DNA of 64,000 nucleotides from Phycisphaerae bacterium (GTDB taxonomy: Bacteria; Planctomycetota; Phycisphaerae; Phycisphaerales; UBA1924): NCBI GenBank assembly GCA_016793805.1, contig JAEUIZ010000044.1, forward strand, positions 1 through 64,000. Reading direction: 5' to 3'. This document shows positions 14,128 to 25,200 of this stretch, one piece after another (within the stretch, counting starts at the first letter, position 1; each line of letters begins with the position of its first letter). The translations under genes were made by a program, and so were the position numbers. The notes beneath the pieces are model-generated. The model was not told the origin of the DNA and did not search any database. It saw only the letters and a list, made by a program, of their open reading frames with translations.

Positions 14128-15710
14128 GCGTCCACCTCGATGGACTCGACGACGCGGGCGACCTCGGCGCTGGTGGTGACGCCGTCGCGTACGAGGCGCG
14201 TGGCGGCCTCGCGGAGCGTGACCATGCCGGCGCGCTGCGCGGCGTCCTTGATCTCGACGGCCGAGGCGCGGCGGGCGACCAGTTCGCGGATCGCGTGGTC
14301 GAGGACGAGGAGTTCGAAGACGCCGGTGCGTCCGCGGAAGCCGGTGCGGAGGCACTCGTCGCACCCGTGGCCCGCGCAGGGCGCGTGCGTGCGGCGCACG
14401 AGGCGCTGGGCAAGCACCGCCGAGAGCGACGAGGCGACGAGGAACGGCTCGACGCCCAGGTCGATGAGGCGCGCCACGGCGCTGGGCGCGTCGCTGGTGT
14501 GGAGCGTGGAGAGGACGAGGTGCCCGGTCAGCGAGGCCTGGACGGCGATCCGGGCGGTCTCTTGGTCGCGGACCTCGCCGACCATGATGACGTCCGGGTC
14601 CTGGCGCAGGATGTGGCGGAGGCCCGAGGCGAAGGTGACGCTCTTCTTGGGATCGACCTGCGTCTGGCTGACCGCCAGCCCGCCGTCTCCAGTTCCTGCG
14701 GCGCCTGCCAGGTCGTACTCGACGGGGTCCTCGATGGTCATCATGTTGAGTTCGCAGCCGCGCGATCCGGCGTGGGCGTTGCTGAGCCAGGCGAGGGTGG
14801 TGTAGAGAGTCGTGGTCTTGCCGCTGCCGGTGGGCCCGGTGGCGAGGACGATCCCGCTGGGCCGACCGACCTGGGCGAGGTAGTCGCGCTCGACGGCGGG
14901 GGGCATGCCCAGGCCCGTGAACGAGGCGAGGTAGGCGGAGCGCGCGGGGTCGAGCAGACGCACGACGACGCGCTCGCCGTAGGTCGACGGGAGCGTGCCC
15001 ACGCGCAGGTCCACGCGCCGTTCCGAGAGCGCGCCCGAGCCGCCGATGGTGACGGTCGCGCGCCCGTCCTGCGGCGCGCGGGACTCGGCGACGTCGAGCC
15101 GGGCCATGACCTTGATACGGCTGACGACGGCGGCGGCAAGGGACGCGGGCAGTTCGCGCACCGTATGCAGGACTCCGTCGAGGCGGTAGCGGACCAGCGT
15201 TCGGCCACGCAGCGGCTGGACATGCACGTCGCTGGCGGAGCGGGTCAGGGCCTCGAAGAGGATGAGGTCCACCAGGCGGACCGCGGGCGCCTTGCCCCCC
15301 GTGTGCAGGAGGTCGGCGTCGCGGATCGCGGCGGCGAGGTCGGCGCTCACGTCGGTCGAGCCGGTCACCACCACCCGCTCCTCGCGAGAGCCCTCAGCGG
15401 CAGTCCCGCCTGATCCGCCGCGGGTTGCGTTCGACTCCGCGTAGGCCGCGTCGATCTCGACGGCGATCACCTCCGCGGGTTCCGCGGCGGCGGTTGTCGC
15501 GCGGCCCAGACGGACGCCGACGTTGTGGACGATCCAGGGGGGGGTTCGCTCCGCGACGGCGAGGCGCTCGACGCCGCACTCGCACCCGCGGCTGAGCACC
15601 AGGTGGCGGCGCGCAAACTCGTGCGGGATGCGGGCCAGGAACTCGGGCGATGGCGCCACGCCCGCCTCGCGGAGCGTCTTCGCCTCGATCTGGCTCGGCG
15701 CGTGGGGCAT
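14124..15710 (-). CDS. gspE: T2SS assembly ATPase GspE
   Basis: The protein (528 aa) is a clear GspE/PilB ATPase: DVHVQPLRGRTLVRYRLDG (residues near 180), Walker A GPTGSGKTTTLY (about 291-302), an Asp box in MMTIEDPVEY, a Walker B region DVIMVGEVRD and the His box HLVLSTLHTSD. It would power pseudopilus growth in the cytoplasm, bound to GspL. The zinc loop near 442-453 reads CAGHGCDEC and has three cysteines, whereas most GspE proteins have four. The N-terminal 100 residues are a short GspE-N-like domain. It follows gspD after a three-base gap. Confidence 0.92.
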   Translation of the reverse strand: MPHAPSQIEAKTLREAGVAPSPEFLARIPHEFARRHLVLSRGCECGVERLAVAERTPPWIVHNVGVRLGRATTAAAEPAEVIAVEIDAAYAESNATRGGSGGTAAEGSREERVVVTGSTDVSADLAAAIRDADLLHTGGKAPAVRLVDLILFEALTRSASDVHVQPLRGRTLVRYRLDGVLHTVRELPASLAAAVVSRIKVMARLDVAESRAPQDGRATVTIGGSGALSERRVDLRVGTLPSTYGERVVVRLLDPARSAYLASFTGLGMPPAVERDYLAQVGRPSGIVLATGPTGSGKTTTLYTTLAWLSNAHAGSRGCELNMMTIEDPVEYDLAGAAGTGDGGLAVSQTQVDPKKSVTFASGLRHILRQDPDVIMVGEVRDQETARIAVQASLTGHLVLSTLHTSDAPSAVARLIDLGVEPFLVASSLSAVLAQRLVRRTHAPCAGHGCDECLRTGFRGRTGVFELLVLDHAIRELVARRASAVEIKDAAQRAGMVTLREAATRLVRDGVTTSAEVARVVESIEVDA

Positions 15711-15713
15711 GGT

Positions 15714-18332
15714 CTAGCGGATCACGCGGGGTCGGAGCACGGGCCAGCCATCGTCGACGCCCGCCTCGGCCGTCGCGGCGTCGCTGGCGTACTTGAGGTC
15801 CTCGTACCCGTCGGCACGCATGACCGTCGCGCGGATGAAGACGTAGAACCGCGTGCGGCTGGTGGTGCTCGAGCGGCTCTTGAACGCCTCGCCGAGGATC
15901 GGGATGCTGCCCAGGCCCGGGACCTGCGACGTGCCCTTGCCGTCGGTGTCGAGGTCGATCCCTCCGACGACGACGGTGTACCCGTCGGGCAGGCTCGCGG
16001 AGGACTGCACGCGGTTCTCCTGGCGCGGGGGTGGGAGGTTCGCGCTCGCGGCAGCGCCGACGAACGACGAGAGCGAGATGGAGTACTCGAGGTTGAGGTG
16101 CTCGCCCAGACGGACGCCGGCGCTGCCGTGCCCGGCCTCCGCGTCGCCCTCGCTCCGCGCCGCCGACCACCCCCCGACGATCTGGGGCTTGAGCGAGATC
16201 TGCGTCCCGGCCTGCTGCGAGCCGCCGAAGGAGGTGGTGGTCACCGTGTTCGAGGCGTTGGTGCTGGCGTAGGGCTGGTCGAGCGTCGAGTTCAGCGTCG
16301 CCTGCTGGTTGTTCGCCACCAGGAGCCGCGGCATCGAGAGCGAGCGGCCGCGGTTGATCGTCTGCAGCGCGCGCACGACGATCGAGAAGTCGCCGGGGCT
16401 GAGCACGAGGCCCGTAAGGCCCGCGCCGTTGCCGACGAGCGGCTCGCCCGCGCCCGACCGGCCCGAGAGCCCGAAGAGCGAGGAAAGGCGGAACGACGTG
16501 TTGCCATTCAGCGTGAGTTTGTCGAGTTCGACGCCCAGATCGGTCTTCTGCGAGTCGCTCAGGCTCACCAGCAGCACCTCGAGCATCACCTGCGGCTGGC
16601 GCACATCGAGCGTCGGCAAGAGGGCCTCAACCTGCGCGAGCGTGCGCGGATCGGCCATGACGATCAGCGTGTTCGTGCCGTCGTCGGTGGTCAATCGGAG
16701 CGGCGAGTCGTCACGCGGCCCACGTTGCGCATCCCATCCGCCGGCGCGAGCGGGGCTGCTCGGCATGTGTCCGGCGACCGGCCTCTGGGCGCTGGGCGTG
16801 GCCACGCTCGTCGGTCCGGATGTTGGCGTGGCGCTCGCTGGTGGCGTGCCTGCCGGGCGTGCCTCCGCCGGCGGCCAGGGCGAGGCGCCGCCCGACGGGC
16901 CGGACGACGACCCGGGAGGACCGCTGTCAGTCGTCACGTCGCCGATCAGCCCGGCACCGGCCATGTCTTCGAGGATCGCGCGGACCTCCGCGACTGGCCG
17001 GTTGCGGATGGCGAAGGAGCGCGCCGGCCGTCGGGCCGCCGCGGGCGTGGCGTCGAGGCGCTCGACGAGCGCCCGGATCGACTCGTGCTGGCTCGGGGTG
17101 GCGGTGATCACGAGCGTGCCCGTGAGTTCATCCGCGACCACGCGCCAGCGGTCGTCCGTCGGCACGCCCGGCGGGTCCTTGATCGTCTGCTCGACCAGGT
17201 CCGCGACCTCGCGCGGCGAGAACGAACGCGGCGCGTACGTCACGGTCTCGACCCGCTCGCGACGGTCCAGTCGCTCGACCAGGTCGCGCCAGTACGCGAC
17301 CCGATCCGCCGGCGCGACGACCAGCACCGCGTTGCCCGCGGGCGAGGCGAGCACCTCGCCCGGCACCTTCTCGCGGGCCACGAGTTCGCGCTTGGCCGCC
17401 ACCTGCGCCACGAGCGTCGCGAGCGCCGGAGCCGTGAGATTCCGCACCGGCACCTCGATCACGTCCGTCGCTCCGGCGGGGACATCCAGGAGCGCGAGCA
17501 TGGCGAGAGATTGGTCCAGCCGCGAGGCCAGATCGGACAGCAGGAGCAGCCCGCCGCCCTCGTCGAGCGCGATCGCGCCCGATGCGGTGCCGCCGCCCGC
17601 GCCGCGAGCGAGCACGCGGCCCAGGGCGTCAGCCAGTTCCTTGGCGGGCCGGTGCATGGCACGGACCACGACCGTCTCGAACCCCGCGGGCGGAGCCACG
17701 CCCGATCCAGCGGCGGTCAGTGGCCGCCCGGCTGGCGTTGAACCCGGCGCGAACTCGCGCTGGAGCGCCACCTCCGGCAACACGACGACCGCGAGCGCGT
17801 CCGTCGTCTTCACGACCGCGTAGCTCGGGCGTCGAGGGGCGTCGAATGCCCCGTCGCGGCCCGGGTCCGCGGGCTCTCCAGGCGGCCGGACCTCTGCCGG
17901 TCGCGGCGCGTCCTGTGGCCGCGCCGGCCCGCCCGGTGCTCCCGACCGGCTCGCGCCGTCCACGCGGACCGTGGTGAACCCCCGCATCGCCAGCACGCGG
18001 TTCATCAGCGACCACAGTTCCGCGTCGGAGAGGCCCGCGTCGGCCCGCAGCGTGATCGAGCCCGCCGCGCGGAGAGCCGCCGCGTCGTACTCCACGTTCA
18101 CGCCGAGCCGGCCCGCCGCCACGTCCACCAGCCGCGTCACCTCGATCTGCCCGGCCAGCAGCGTGGGGGCCGGCTCGCCCGCCACGGGCTGGGCCGGCTC
18201 GCGCGGATCAGGCTGTGCGACGAGACGAGTCGATGCGGTGAGCACGAGCATGCACCCGAGCCAAACCCCGCTCGAGCGCGACGGTTCTCTTCGATCGAAC
18301 ACCGGCATGTGCTTCCTCGGCTCACCGCTCAC
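15714..18332 (-). CDS. gspD: T2SS outer-membrane secretin GspD
   Basis: The 872-residue protein starts at GTG 18332, overlapping the TGA of the upstream gene; a signal peptide with core GVWLGCMLVLTAS precedes cleavage near LVAQ. N0/N1-type repeats occupy about 60-450 (VIEVPVRNLTAPALATLVAQ, ETVTYAPRSFSPREVADLVEQ-like segments). A Gly/Pro/Ser-rich linker of about 80 residues follows at 470-550, longer than usual. The secretin domain carries VPGLGSIPILGEAF near 802, the family hallmark. It would form the outer-membrane channel. Confidence 0.92.
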   Translation of the reverse strand: MSGEPRKHMPVFDRREPSRSSGVWLGCMLVLTASTRLVAQPDPREPAQPVAGEPAPTLLAGQIEVTRLVDVAAGRLGVNVEYDAAALRAAGSITLRADAGLSDAELWSLMNRVLAMRGFTTVRVDGASRSGAPGGPARPQDAPRPAEVRPPGEPADPGRDGAFDAPRRPSYAVVKTTDALAVVVLPEVALQREFAPGSTPAGRPLTAAGSGVAPPAGFETVVVRAMHRPAKELADALGRVLARGAGGGTASGAIALDEGGGLLLLSDLASRLDQSLAMLALLDVPAGATDVIEVPVRNLTAPALATLVAQVAAKRELVAREKVPGEVLASPAGNAVLVVAPADRVAYWRDLVERLDRRERVETVTYAPRSFSPREVADLVEQTIKDPPGVPTDDRWRVVADELTGTLVITATPSQHESIRALVERLDATPAAARRPARSFAIRNRPVAEVRAILEDMAGAGLIGDVTTDSGPPGSSSGPSGGASPWPPAEARPAGTPPASATPTSGPTSVATPSAQRPVAGHMPSSPARAGGWDAQRGPRDDSPLRLTTDDGTNTLIVMADPRTLAQVEALLPTLDVRQPQVMLEVLLVSLSDSQKTDLGVELDKLTLNGNTSFRLSSLFGLSGRSGAGEPLVGNGAGLTGLVLSPGDFSIVVRALQTINRGRSLSMPRLLVANNQQATLNSTLDQPYASTNASNTVTTTSFGGSQQAGTQISLKPQIVGGWSAARSEGDAEAGHGSAGVRLGEHLNLEYSISLSSFVGAAASANLPPPRQENRVQSSASLPDGYTVVVGGIDLDTDGKGTSQVPGLGSIPILGEAFKSRSSTTSRTRFYVFIRATVMRADGYEDLKYASDAATAEAGVDDGWPVLRPRVIR

Positions 18333-19096
18333 GGGAAGACGATGGCATTCCAGGCGAGGTGGACGGCGGTCAAGTCGTTTAACCCCGCAGACGCGGCGGC
18401 GACGGCGGAGTTGGCGTTGGCTTCGGTGACGACGGCGGCGTGTGCCGCACTGGGCGATGATCCGAGCCGCTCAGCGATTCTCTGAGCGCTTAGGGCGTCG
18501 CGGAGCGCCACCAGATCGCGTTCGCTGCGACTGACGACCGCGTATTGCACAGGCAATCCACCGTCGCGGTTCGTGGCGATGGTGGCGAGCGCTGTTCTGC
18601 TGCTAAGCGAGAGACCCTCCGTGGCTGCCGCGAACGCCGCCTGGAGTGCGGCCTGCTCCTGTGAGACGGCTAGGCGTTCGGCCGCGAGGGCAGTCTGGAA
18701 CGCCTGAACTTCGTCGTGTCGACCGGAGGCCACGGCCCGCCCCAATGCCTGGGTTGCCGCGGCCATCTCGGACCGCCGAGTCATCGCCTGTTTGAGCGCG
18801 GGCAGGTTCTGTTGCAGATGGAGGTCGAGCGCGGTCATGCACGCCGTTGCGCCCGAGGCCGTCACTCCGGCCGCGGCCAGGTGCTCGGGGATCAGCCCAA
18901 TGCGGGCGGCGATCTGTACGCGGTCCTCTCGCGTCGGCGCGTCCTCCATGGTCATCACGGCGGGGACCGACGCAACCGCCCGAGGAGCCTTCGTTCGGGC
19001 AGCGGCAGCCACTCCCGCCCAAGCGATGGACGCGAGAGCCGCGGTGGAAAGGACCACGCAGCACACCGACCGATGACGGCGCTTCGTTGCTTCCAT
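18329..19096 (-). CDS. Secreted helical protein heading the T2SS operon (255 aa)
   Basis: ATG 19096 has GGAGGAT six bases upstream; an ATG at 19135 would add a stretch without a signal peptide. A Sec signal peptide (CCVVLSTAALASIAWAGVAAA, cleaved about residue 33) precedes Ala-rich helices: PTREDRVQIAARIGLIPEHL, PALKQAMTRRSEMAAATQAL and AAERLAVSQEQAALQAAFAA. It may be a periplasmic helical bundle, possibly like Spy/CpxP chaperones, but no motif of that family (LTxxQ) is visible. Being first in the operon and adjacent to gspD, it may assist secretin or the secreted substrate. Confidence 0.6.
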   Translation of the reverse strand: MEATKRRHRSVCCVVLSTAALASIAWAGVAAAARTKAPRAVASVPAVMTMEDAPTREDRVQIAARIGLIPEHLAAAGVTASGATACMTALDLHLQQNLPALKQAMTRRSEMAAATQALGRAVASGRHDEVQAFQTALAAERLAVSQEQAALQAAFAAATEGLSLSSRTALATIATNRDGGLPVQYAVVSRSERDLVALRDALSAQRIAERLGSSPSAAHAAVVTEANANSAVAAASAGLNDLTAVHLAWNAIVFP

Positions 19097-19125
19097 GGCG
19101 ATCCTCCGGATGCGGGGACTCGATG

Positions 19126-19155
19126 AGTAGATCAACCCGTGCCCCGCATGTCAAG
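19126..19155 (-). promoter_or_regulatory. Putative promoter of the T2SS operon (minus strand)
   Basis: On the minus strand: TTGACA (19154-19149), a 17-base spacer, then TCTACT (19131-19126), 30 bases upstream of ATG 19096. The -35 box is the left arm of the inverted repeat TGTCAAG-CCCCC-CTTGACA. Confidence 0.55.
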
Positions 19156-19190
19156 CCCCCCTTGACAGACCGGATGTTCCGAGGTAGGTT
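19149..19190 (+). promoter_or_regulatory. Symmetric operator and promoter of the RHS gene (plus strand)
   Basis: TTGACA (19162-19167), 17 bases, then TAGGTT (19185-19190), 48 bases before ATG 19238. A perfect inverted repeat, TGTCAAG (19149-19155) and CTTGACA (19161-19167), holds the -35 boxes of both divergent promoters, so one repressor dimer could switch both units. Confidence 0.6.
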
Positions 19191-19237
19191 GCGGCGAGCC
19201 CGTGCCTGCGTGCGCGGCGCGGCACAAGGAGCATTCC

Positions 19238-22200
19238 ATGTCACGTGCCCTCGCTGGCGTCGTGGTGGGCTTTGCGAGCCTTGTCCAGGCCCAGATCCTC
19301 CAACTCAACACCGACTCGATCACCACGCGCCGCATGCCCGCCGCAACGGGCGTGCAGGGCGTCTGGCCGATCGTCGGCCATCGAGGGGTGAACCTCGACG
19401 GCACGCTGCGCGAGCCCCCGAACTTTGACTGGGCGATCGCGGGGAACCCCTTCGGTGAGCCGTGGAACGACAACATCCGCCGCGGCGCGGTTCGCCTCGA
19501 CCTCGGAACGTGGACTGCGAGCGAGACCGACCTCGAGTTGCCCGCCCCGGCGTTCACGTGGCCGATCGGTCGGAGTTACAACGCACGCCAGTACGGCGCT
19601 TCCGGCTATCAGGACAGCAACGGCTACCAGGGGTACAACTGGACGCAGAACTCCCAGCCGGAGCTCTCGTTCTACGACACGGACAGCAACTCTTCGACCA
19701 AAGAGGCCACCGACCTCCTCTTCCTTGTGGCGGGCGCGGACCGGTTCTTCGAGTACAAGCGCAAGGGAACGACCGGGGATGACGCCGACATCTTCATCGG
19801 CGTCAACGGGGCGGGCGGCGCGATGCGCTGGGTGACCGACGGCAGCGGGCCCGACCTCATCCTCTTCTACGACCAGACGGGCCTGGAGGTGTCGTTCTTC
19901 GCGTTCAACGACTCCTCCCACATCGCCACGGCCAAGCAGGGCCAACTCTGGCGGATGGTCCGCCGCGGCACCAACGCCTCGTCGGACTCCGACGACTACT
20001 TCGCGTACGTCGGCGACAAGACTGACAAATCGACCGCTCTCTCGGGCTACGACTCCTCAGGCCGGATGCTGACCGCGTACGACACCGCCGGGAGGAAGTA
20101 CGAGTACAGCTACACGAGCGGACGGCTGACGAGCGTGATCGTCAAAGTGTGGTCCGGGAGCGCCTGGGTGGCCACCGGCGACAAGGTCGAGTACGCCTAT
20201 TACGGGTCGAGCGAGTCGCACGGCTTGGAGGGCGACCTTAAGCTCGCGACCACGACCCGCCAGACCAGCGACTCGACACGCAAGGTCGTCGCCAAGACCT
20301 ACTACCGCTACTACACCACCACCTGGACCAACGCCGACGGCCAGCGCGTCCACCCGCACTGCCTCAAGATGGTCGTCGGGCCGAACGGCACGCGCGCGTA
20401 CGACTTTGGTGAGGGCGGAACCGAGACTCCTGCGGTCCTCGACGACGGGTTCCTGACGGCAGCGGACTCTGTACTCAAGCCCTATGCCGACGCGTGGTTC
20501 GAGGCGTACGACCAGGCCGATCGCCGGATCACCAAGGCGTTCTTCGCCGGCGAGTGCACATGCTCCGGAGGCGGCCTGGTCAACGGCCTGACGGAGTTCG
20601 CCTACGAGAACAACGGCGGGTTCAGTAACACCTCCGGGTATGACACCGTGTGGCACAACCGCACGGTCGTGACGCTCCCTCCGCACGAGTACGCACTCGA
20701 CAGCTACGCCCAGCCCATGACGTACCAAGCGCTGCTCGTACAGTACTTCGATGAGACCGGGCAGTGCCTCTCGCGCGTCACCGCCGAGAGCAGCCTGAGC
20801 GCCACGCCGTACTGGCCCAAACTGGTCGTCCGCGATTCGTCGGGACGCATCGAGTGGATCCACTGGCCCGCGAACATCACGTCGTACACGCACTCGTCGG
20901 CCTCGTTTGCGACCAGCACCTCCGCGGGCCTGGTGCGGAAGTTCATCCGCGAGACCAGCGGCACGTACACCGGGTTCCTTCGGTCCATCACGTACCAGTC
21001 CGGCTACAACGCCTCGTCCCAGCCGACCTCCTATTACGAGCTGACGAAGGAGTACCTGAGCGCGCCCTCGCTCACCCCGTCCACCGGGTTCACGATCGTG
21101 CGGCCGCTCCTGCAATACGAGTGGGCCTACACCGAGGCCAGTTCCACGGCCGCCAGCCACGGCGGGAGTTCCGTCTCCGGCGCGTACGAGACCCAGCACG
21201 CCTACACGATGTGGACGGGCGACGCGGCGCTGTCGCTCAAGCGCGTGACGACGACGCACCCCGCCGTCGCTACGACGAAGAACGGGTCGGGGAGCGCCGC
21301 CACCCACGACACGTACTCCCGGACCGATGGAACGGCCGCGTTCGAGAAGGCGGACGACGGTGCGTACACCTACACGTCCTACAGCGGCGGGCTGCTCGTG
21401 AAGCGCGTCGATGATGCCGACATCTCGCACAGCAGCGAGTTCGGCACCGAGGACCCCTATGGCACGTTCGGCATCAACGAGTCCGGCGCGTACGGGCTGC
21501 ACGTGGTCACGACCTACGCCTACGTGGGCGATGGCCTCCTCGACACGACAGTGATGTACGCGGGCTCGGCCGACGCGGTGACGCAGCGGACGTTCCACAC
21601 CGTCCTCGACGATGGCCGGCCGGTCGAGCTCTTCTCACCCAAGATCAACACGACCCCGAACCCCGATGTCTATTACGGCCCCGTGTCGTACCGCGTCCGG
21701 AACTTGTCGGGCAATCTGGAGGCCGACGCGACGGTATCGCTATCGAGCGGGAGCACAACGACCGATCCGTCGAGCTGGATCAACACGAGCACGAGCACCC
21801 CGATCGGCGACCCGATCGCCGCGTTCAGCTCATCGGTCGGCTCGTTACTGAGGTACAAGACAACCGTCTTCGACAAGCCCGGTCTTCGCAAGACCGAGGA
21901 CCGCGTCTACCACACCGTGCCGTCCTCGGGCGCCGGGGCCTGGCAGACCAACTACGACCAGACGCTCTACAAGTACGACGACGCCGGGAATCGCGTGCGG
22001 ACGGTTGACCCGTCGGGAACGATCCTCAGAGTTATGCATGAGGGGCGAGGGCTTCCGCTGATGGCCCAGATGGGGACCGATGACTCCACCATCATCGGCC
22101 TTGGGCCCACCAACAACATGCGCTGGATCTGGGCCAGTTCGTACAACGGCGGGCAGCACCCCACGAGCAACAGCGGCATCGGGTTCCCGGGCAACCTCGG

Positions 22201-25200
22201 CGGCTCGGGCGAGGGCACGGGCGACGGCGAGAAGACCGGCGGCGCGTGCTGCGGGGACGTCGACGAGACGGACCTCTATCTCTACTGCTGGGACGACGAG
22301 AGCGACAGTCCCGGCGCGTTCACGAGCGTCTGGCGCGACGTGCGAGGATTCCCAATCGTCGTGCACGCCCCCTCAGCGCCCCACATGCTCTATATCCGCG
22401 ACAACCTCGGGCGGCCCACCGTCGTCGGCCTGTACAGCAGCACCACTGGCCTCGACATGAGCGACAACCCCACGACGCTCACCACGAACCGCGTCGGGCT
22501 CGTTGAGATCTTCTACGACGAGCGCGGCCGGGTGTGGAAGCGGGTCGTGCACAAGATCAACCCCGCCGACGGCTCCGACACGAGCGGGGCCGAGATCACC
22601 GAGCTCTCGTGGTACGACGACGAGGGGCGGCTGATCAAGCGGTCCGGCCCGCAACTCTTCAAGGTCCAGTACGACGGCCTGGGCCGCGAAACCAACCGCT
22701 ACATCCTCGCCAAGGCCAACGACACGACCTACAGCGGGCTCTACACGGCGAGTTCGAGGACCACGCTCGTCACGAATGACATCGTGCTCGAGGAGCACCA
22801 GTCGAACCGCAACCTCAAGACGGGCGACGTGCTGCTCTCGGTCGTGATCCGCCGGCACCACAACGACTACGGATCGAGCGAGACAACCGGCGCGCTCGAC
22901 ACCAACGCCGACGCGGATCGCCTGAAGGTCACGGCCGCCAACCTCAAGGGCCGGGCTCAGATCACCGCGTCCTGGTTCGACGACCTGCGGCGTGAGACGA
23001 CGCGATCGAACTACGGCACCAACGCCGGCTCCGACTTCGACCGCACCGGCCTCTCCGCGCCCACCTCCTCCACCAGCGGCCGACTGGTGACGGCCTGGTC
23101 CTACGACAGCGCCGGGGCGCTCTACGAGTTCACCGACGCCCGCGGCTCGAAGACCCGCTACGAGTACGACCACGCCGGCCGCCAGACCGTGGTGACCGAG
23201 AACTACACCAACGGGACGCCGGGGGGCGGATCGGACAACGACGAGGACCGGGTCACGAGATACACCTACTCCTACCCGCCCAGCGAGGCCCCGGGCCTGA
23301 TTCGCACGATCGTCGCCGACCGCGACGGAACCGACGACGACCAGACGACCACCTACACCTACGGCACGGTCAACACCGGCACCGGCGACATGATCTCCCA
23401 GATCGCAACGGGCCATCTCCTGAGCAAGATCAAGTACCCGGACTCGTCCGGCTCCAGCGACGTGGTCGAACTGGCCTACAACCTGGGGCGGGTCGTGACC
23501 AAGGTCCGCGACCAGGCGGGCAACATCACCGAGATCACCTACGACGGCCGGCGACGCGAGAAGAGCCGCACCGTCTCCACGCTGGCGAGCGGGTTCGACG
23601 GCGCGGTGCGATCGATCCACACCACCTACACCGGCCTCGGCCAGATCGACACCGTGACCCAGAAGGACGGCTCGTCGACGCCGGTCGTGACCGATCAGGT
23701 CAAGTTCTCCTGGGACGGCTGGGGCCAGCTCACGCAGTTCGACCAGGACTGGGATTCCACGGTCGGCGGCAGCGGCGGCATCTCGACCCGCAGCGTCACC
23801 TACGCCTACGAGCGCTCCACCGCGGGCCGCACGACCGTCCGGCGCACGTCCGCGACCTACCCCACCGGCAACGACGTGGTCTACAAGTACCTATCGAGCG
23901 GCGGCCGCCACGACGACGAGGCCAGCCGCGTCACGCGGGTCACGCTCTACAACCCCGCCACGGACAGCGAACTCGACATCCTCGCCTACGAGTACCTCGG
24001 CGCCGAGCGCGTCGTCGGCACCGACTACCTCGAACCCAACACCTGGAACCACCTCTACGGCACCAGTTCCGGCTCCTACCCCGACCTCGACCAGTTCGAC
24101 CGCGTCACCACAGACAAGTGGACGCGGACGACCGGCTACTCGGGTCTTCCGACGGTCAACCCCTACGAGGCCGCGGTCACCTACGACTCCAACTCCAACC
24201 CCACGCTCTCGGACGACAAGGTCCACGCCACCACGTTCGACGCCAAGTTCGACGTCGACAACCTCAACCGCCTCCAGCGGGCCCAGGAGGGCGAGTGGGG
24301 CGGCTCCTCGTTCACCACCACCTCGCGCGACGAGCGATGGGACCTCGGCCCCACGGGCAACTGGACCGTCCACAAACTCGACCTCAACGGCGACGGCGAC
24401 TTCGTCGACACGAACGAACTGGACGAGAACAACCCCGACACCGGGAGCACGCCCAACTTCAACAAGGCCAACGAGCAGACCGGCCGCAACACCAACAACA
24501 GCGGCGGCAACGAGCACACGCTCGTCTACGACGCGGTGGGTAACATGACCAACGACGGCAAGGACTACAAGTACGTCTACGACGCCTTTGGTCGCCTGCG
24601 AAAGGTGCTGAATCGCTCGAACGACGCGCTGGTCGCCGAGTACCGCTACAACGGCCTGGGGTACCGGATCGCGTGGCACTACGACACCACGGACGGCAGC
24701 ACGGGCGAGCCCGATGGGGACGTCGATTCCGACGACCCCTGGTACTACTTCCTCTACGACGAGCACTGGCGGGTGATCGCCACGGTGCGGGGCAACGGGG
24801 CGGGGACATCGGCGGACTCGTCGGCCAAGGAGCGGTTCATCCACCACGCGGCGGGGTACGACGGCGACGGAGGGGGCTCGTACATCGACGCCATCGCCCT
24901 GCGCGACCGGGACGGCACGAACGGGTGGGCCGGGGCGGCGGATGGTACACTGGAGCAGCGGCACTACCTCTTCCAGAACTGGCGGCACGACGTGGTGATG
25001 GTCCTCAAGCCCAACGCGGAGCAGGTCGAGCAGACGCGGTACTCCGCGTACGGCGTGCCCTTCGGGCTGCCCGCGGCCGACGCGAACTCCAACGGCATGG
25101 TCGATGCCGCGGACCTGACGCTGATCTACAACATGTACTCGGGCACGTACGGCGTCCTGGGCGACATCAACCTCAACGGCATGATCGATGTCAACGACCT

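Noticed and set aside
15525-17741. A plus-strand open frame of 738 codons and similar ones over 45611-47959
   Set aside because: Antisense to gspE/gspD and to the Eco57I-type methyltransferase; Arg-rich translation typical of GC-rich shadows.
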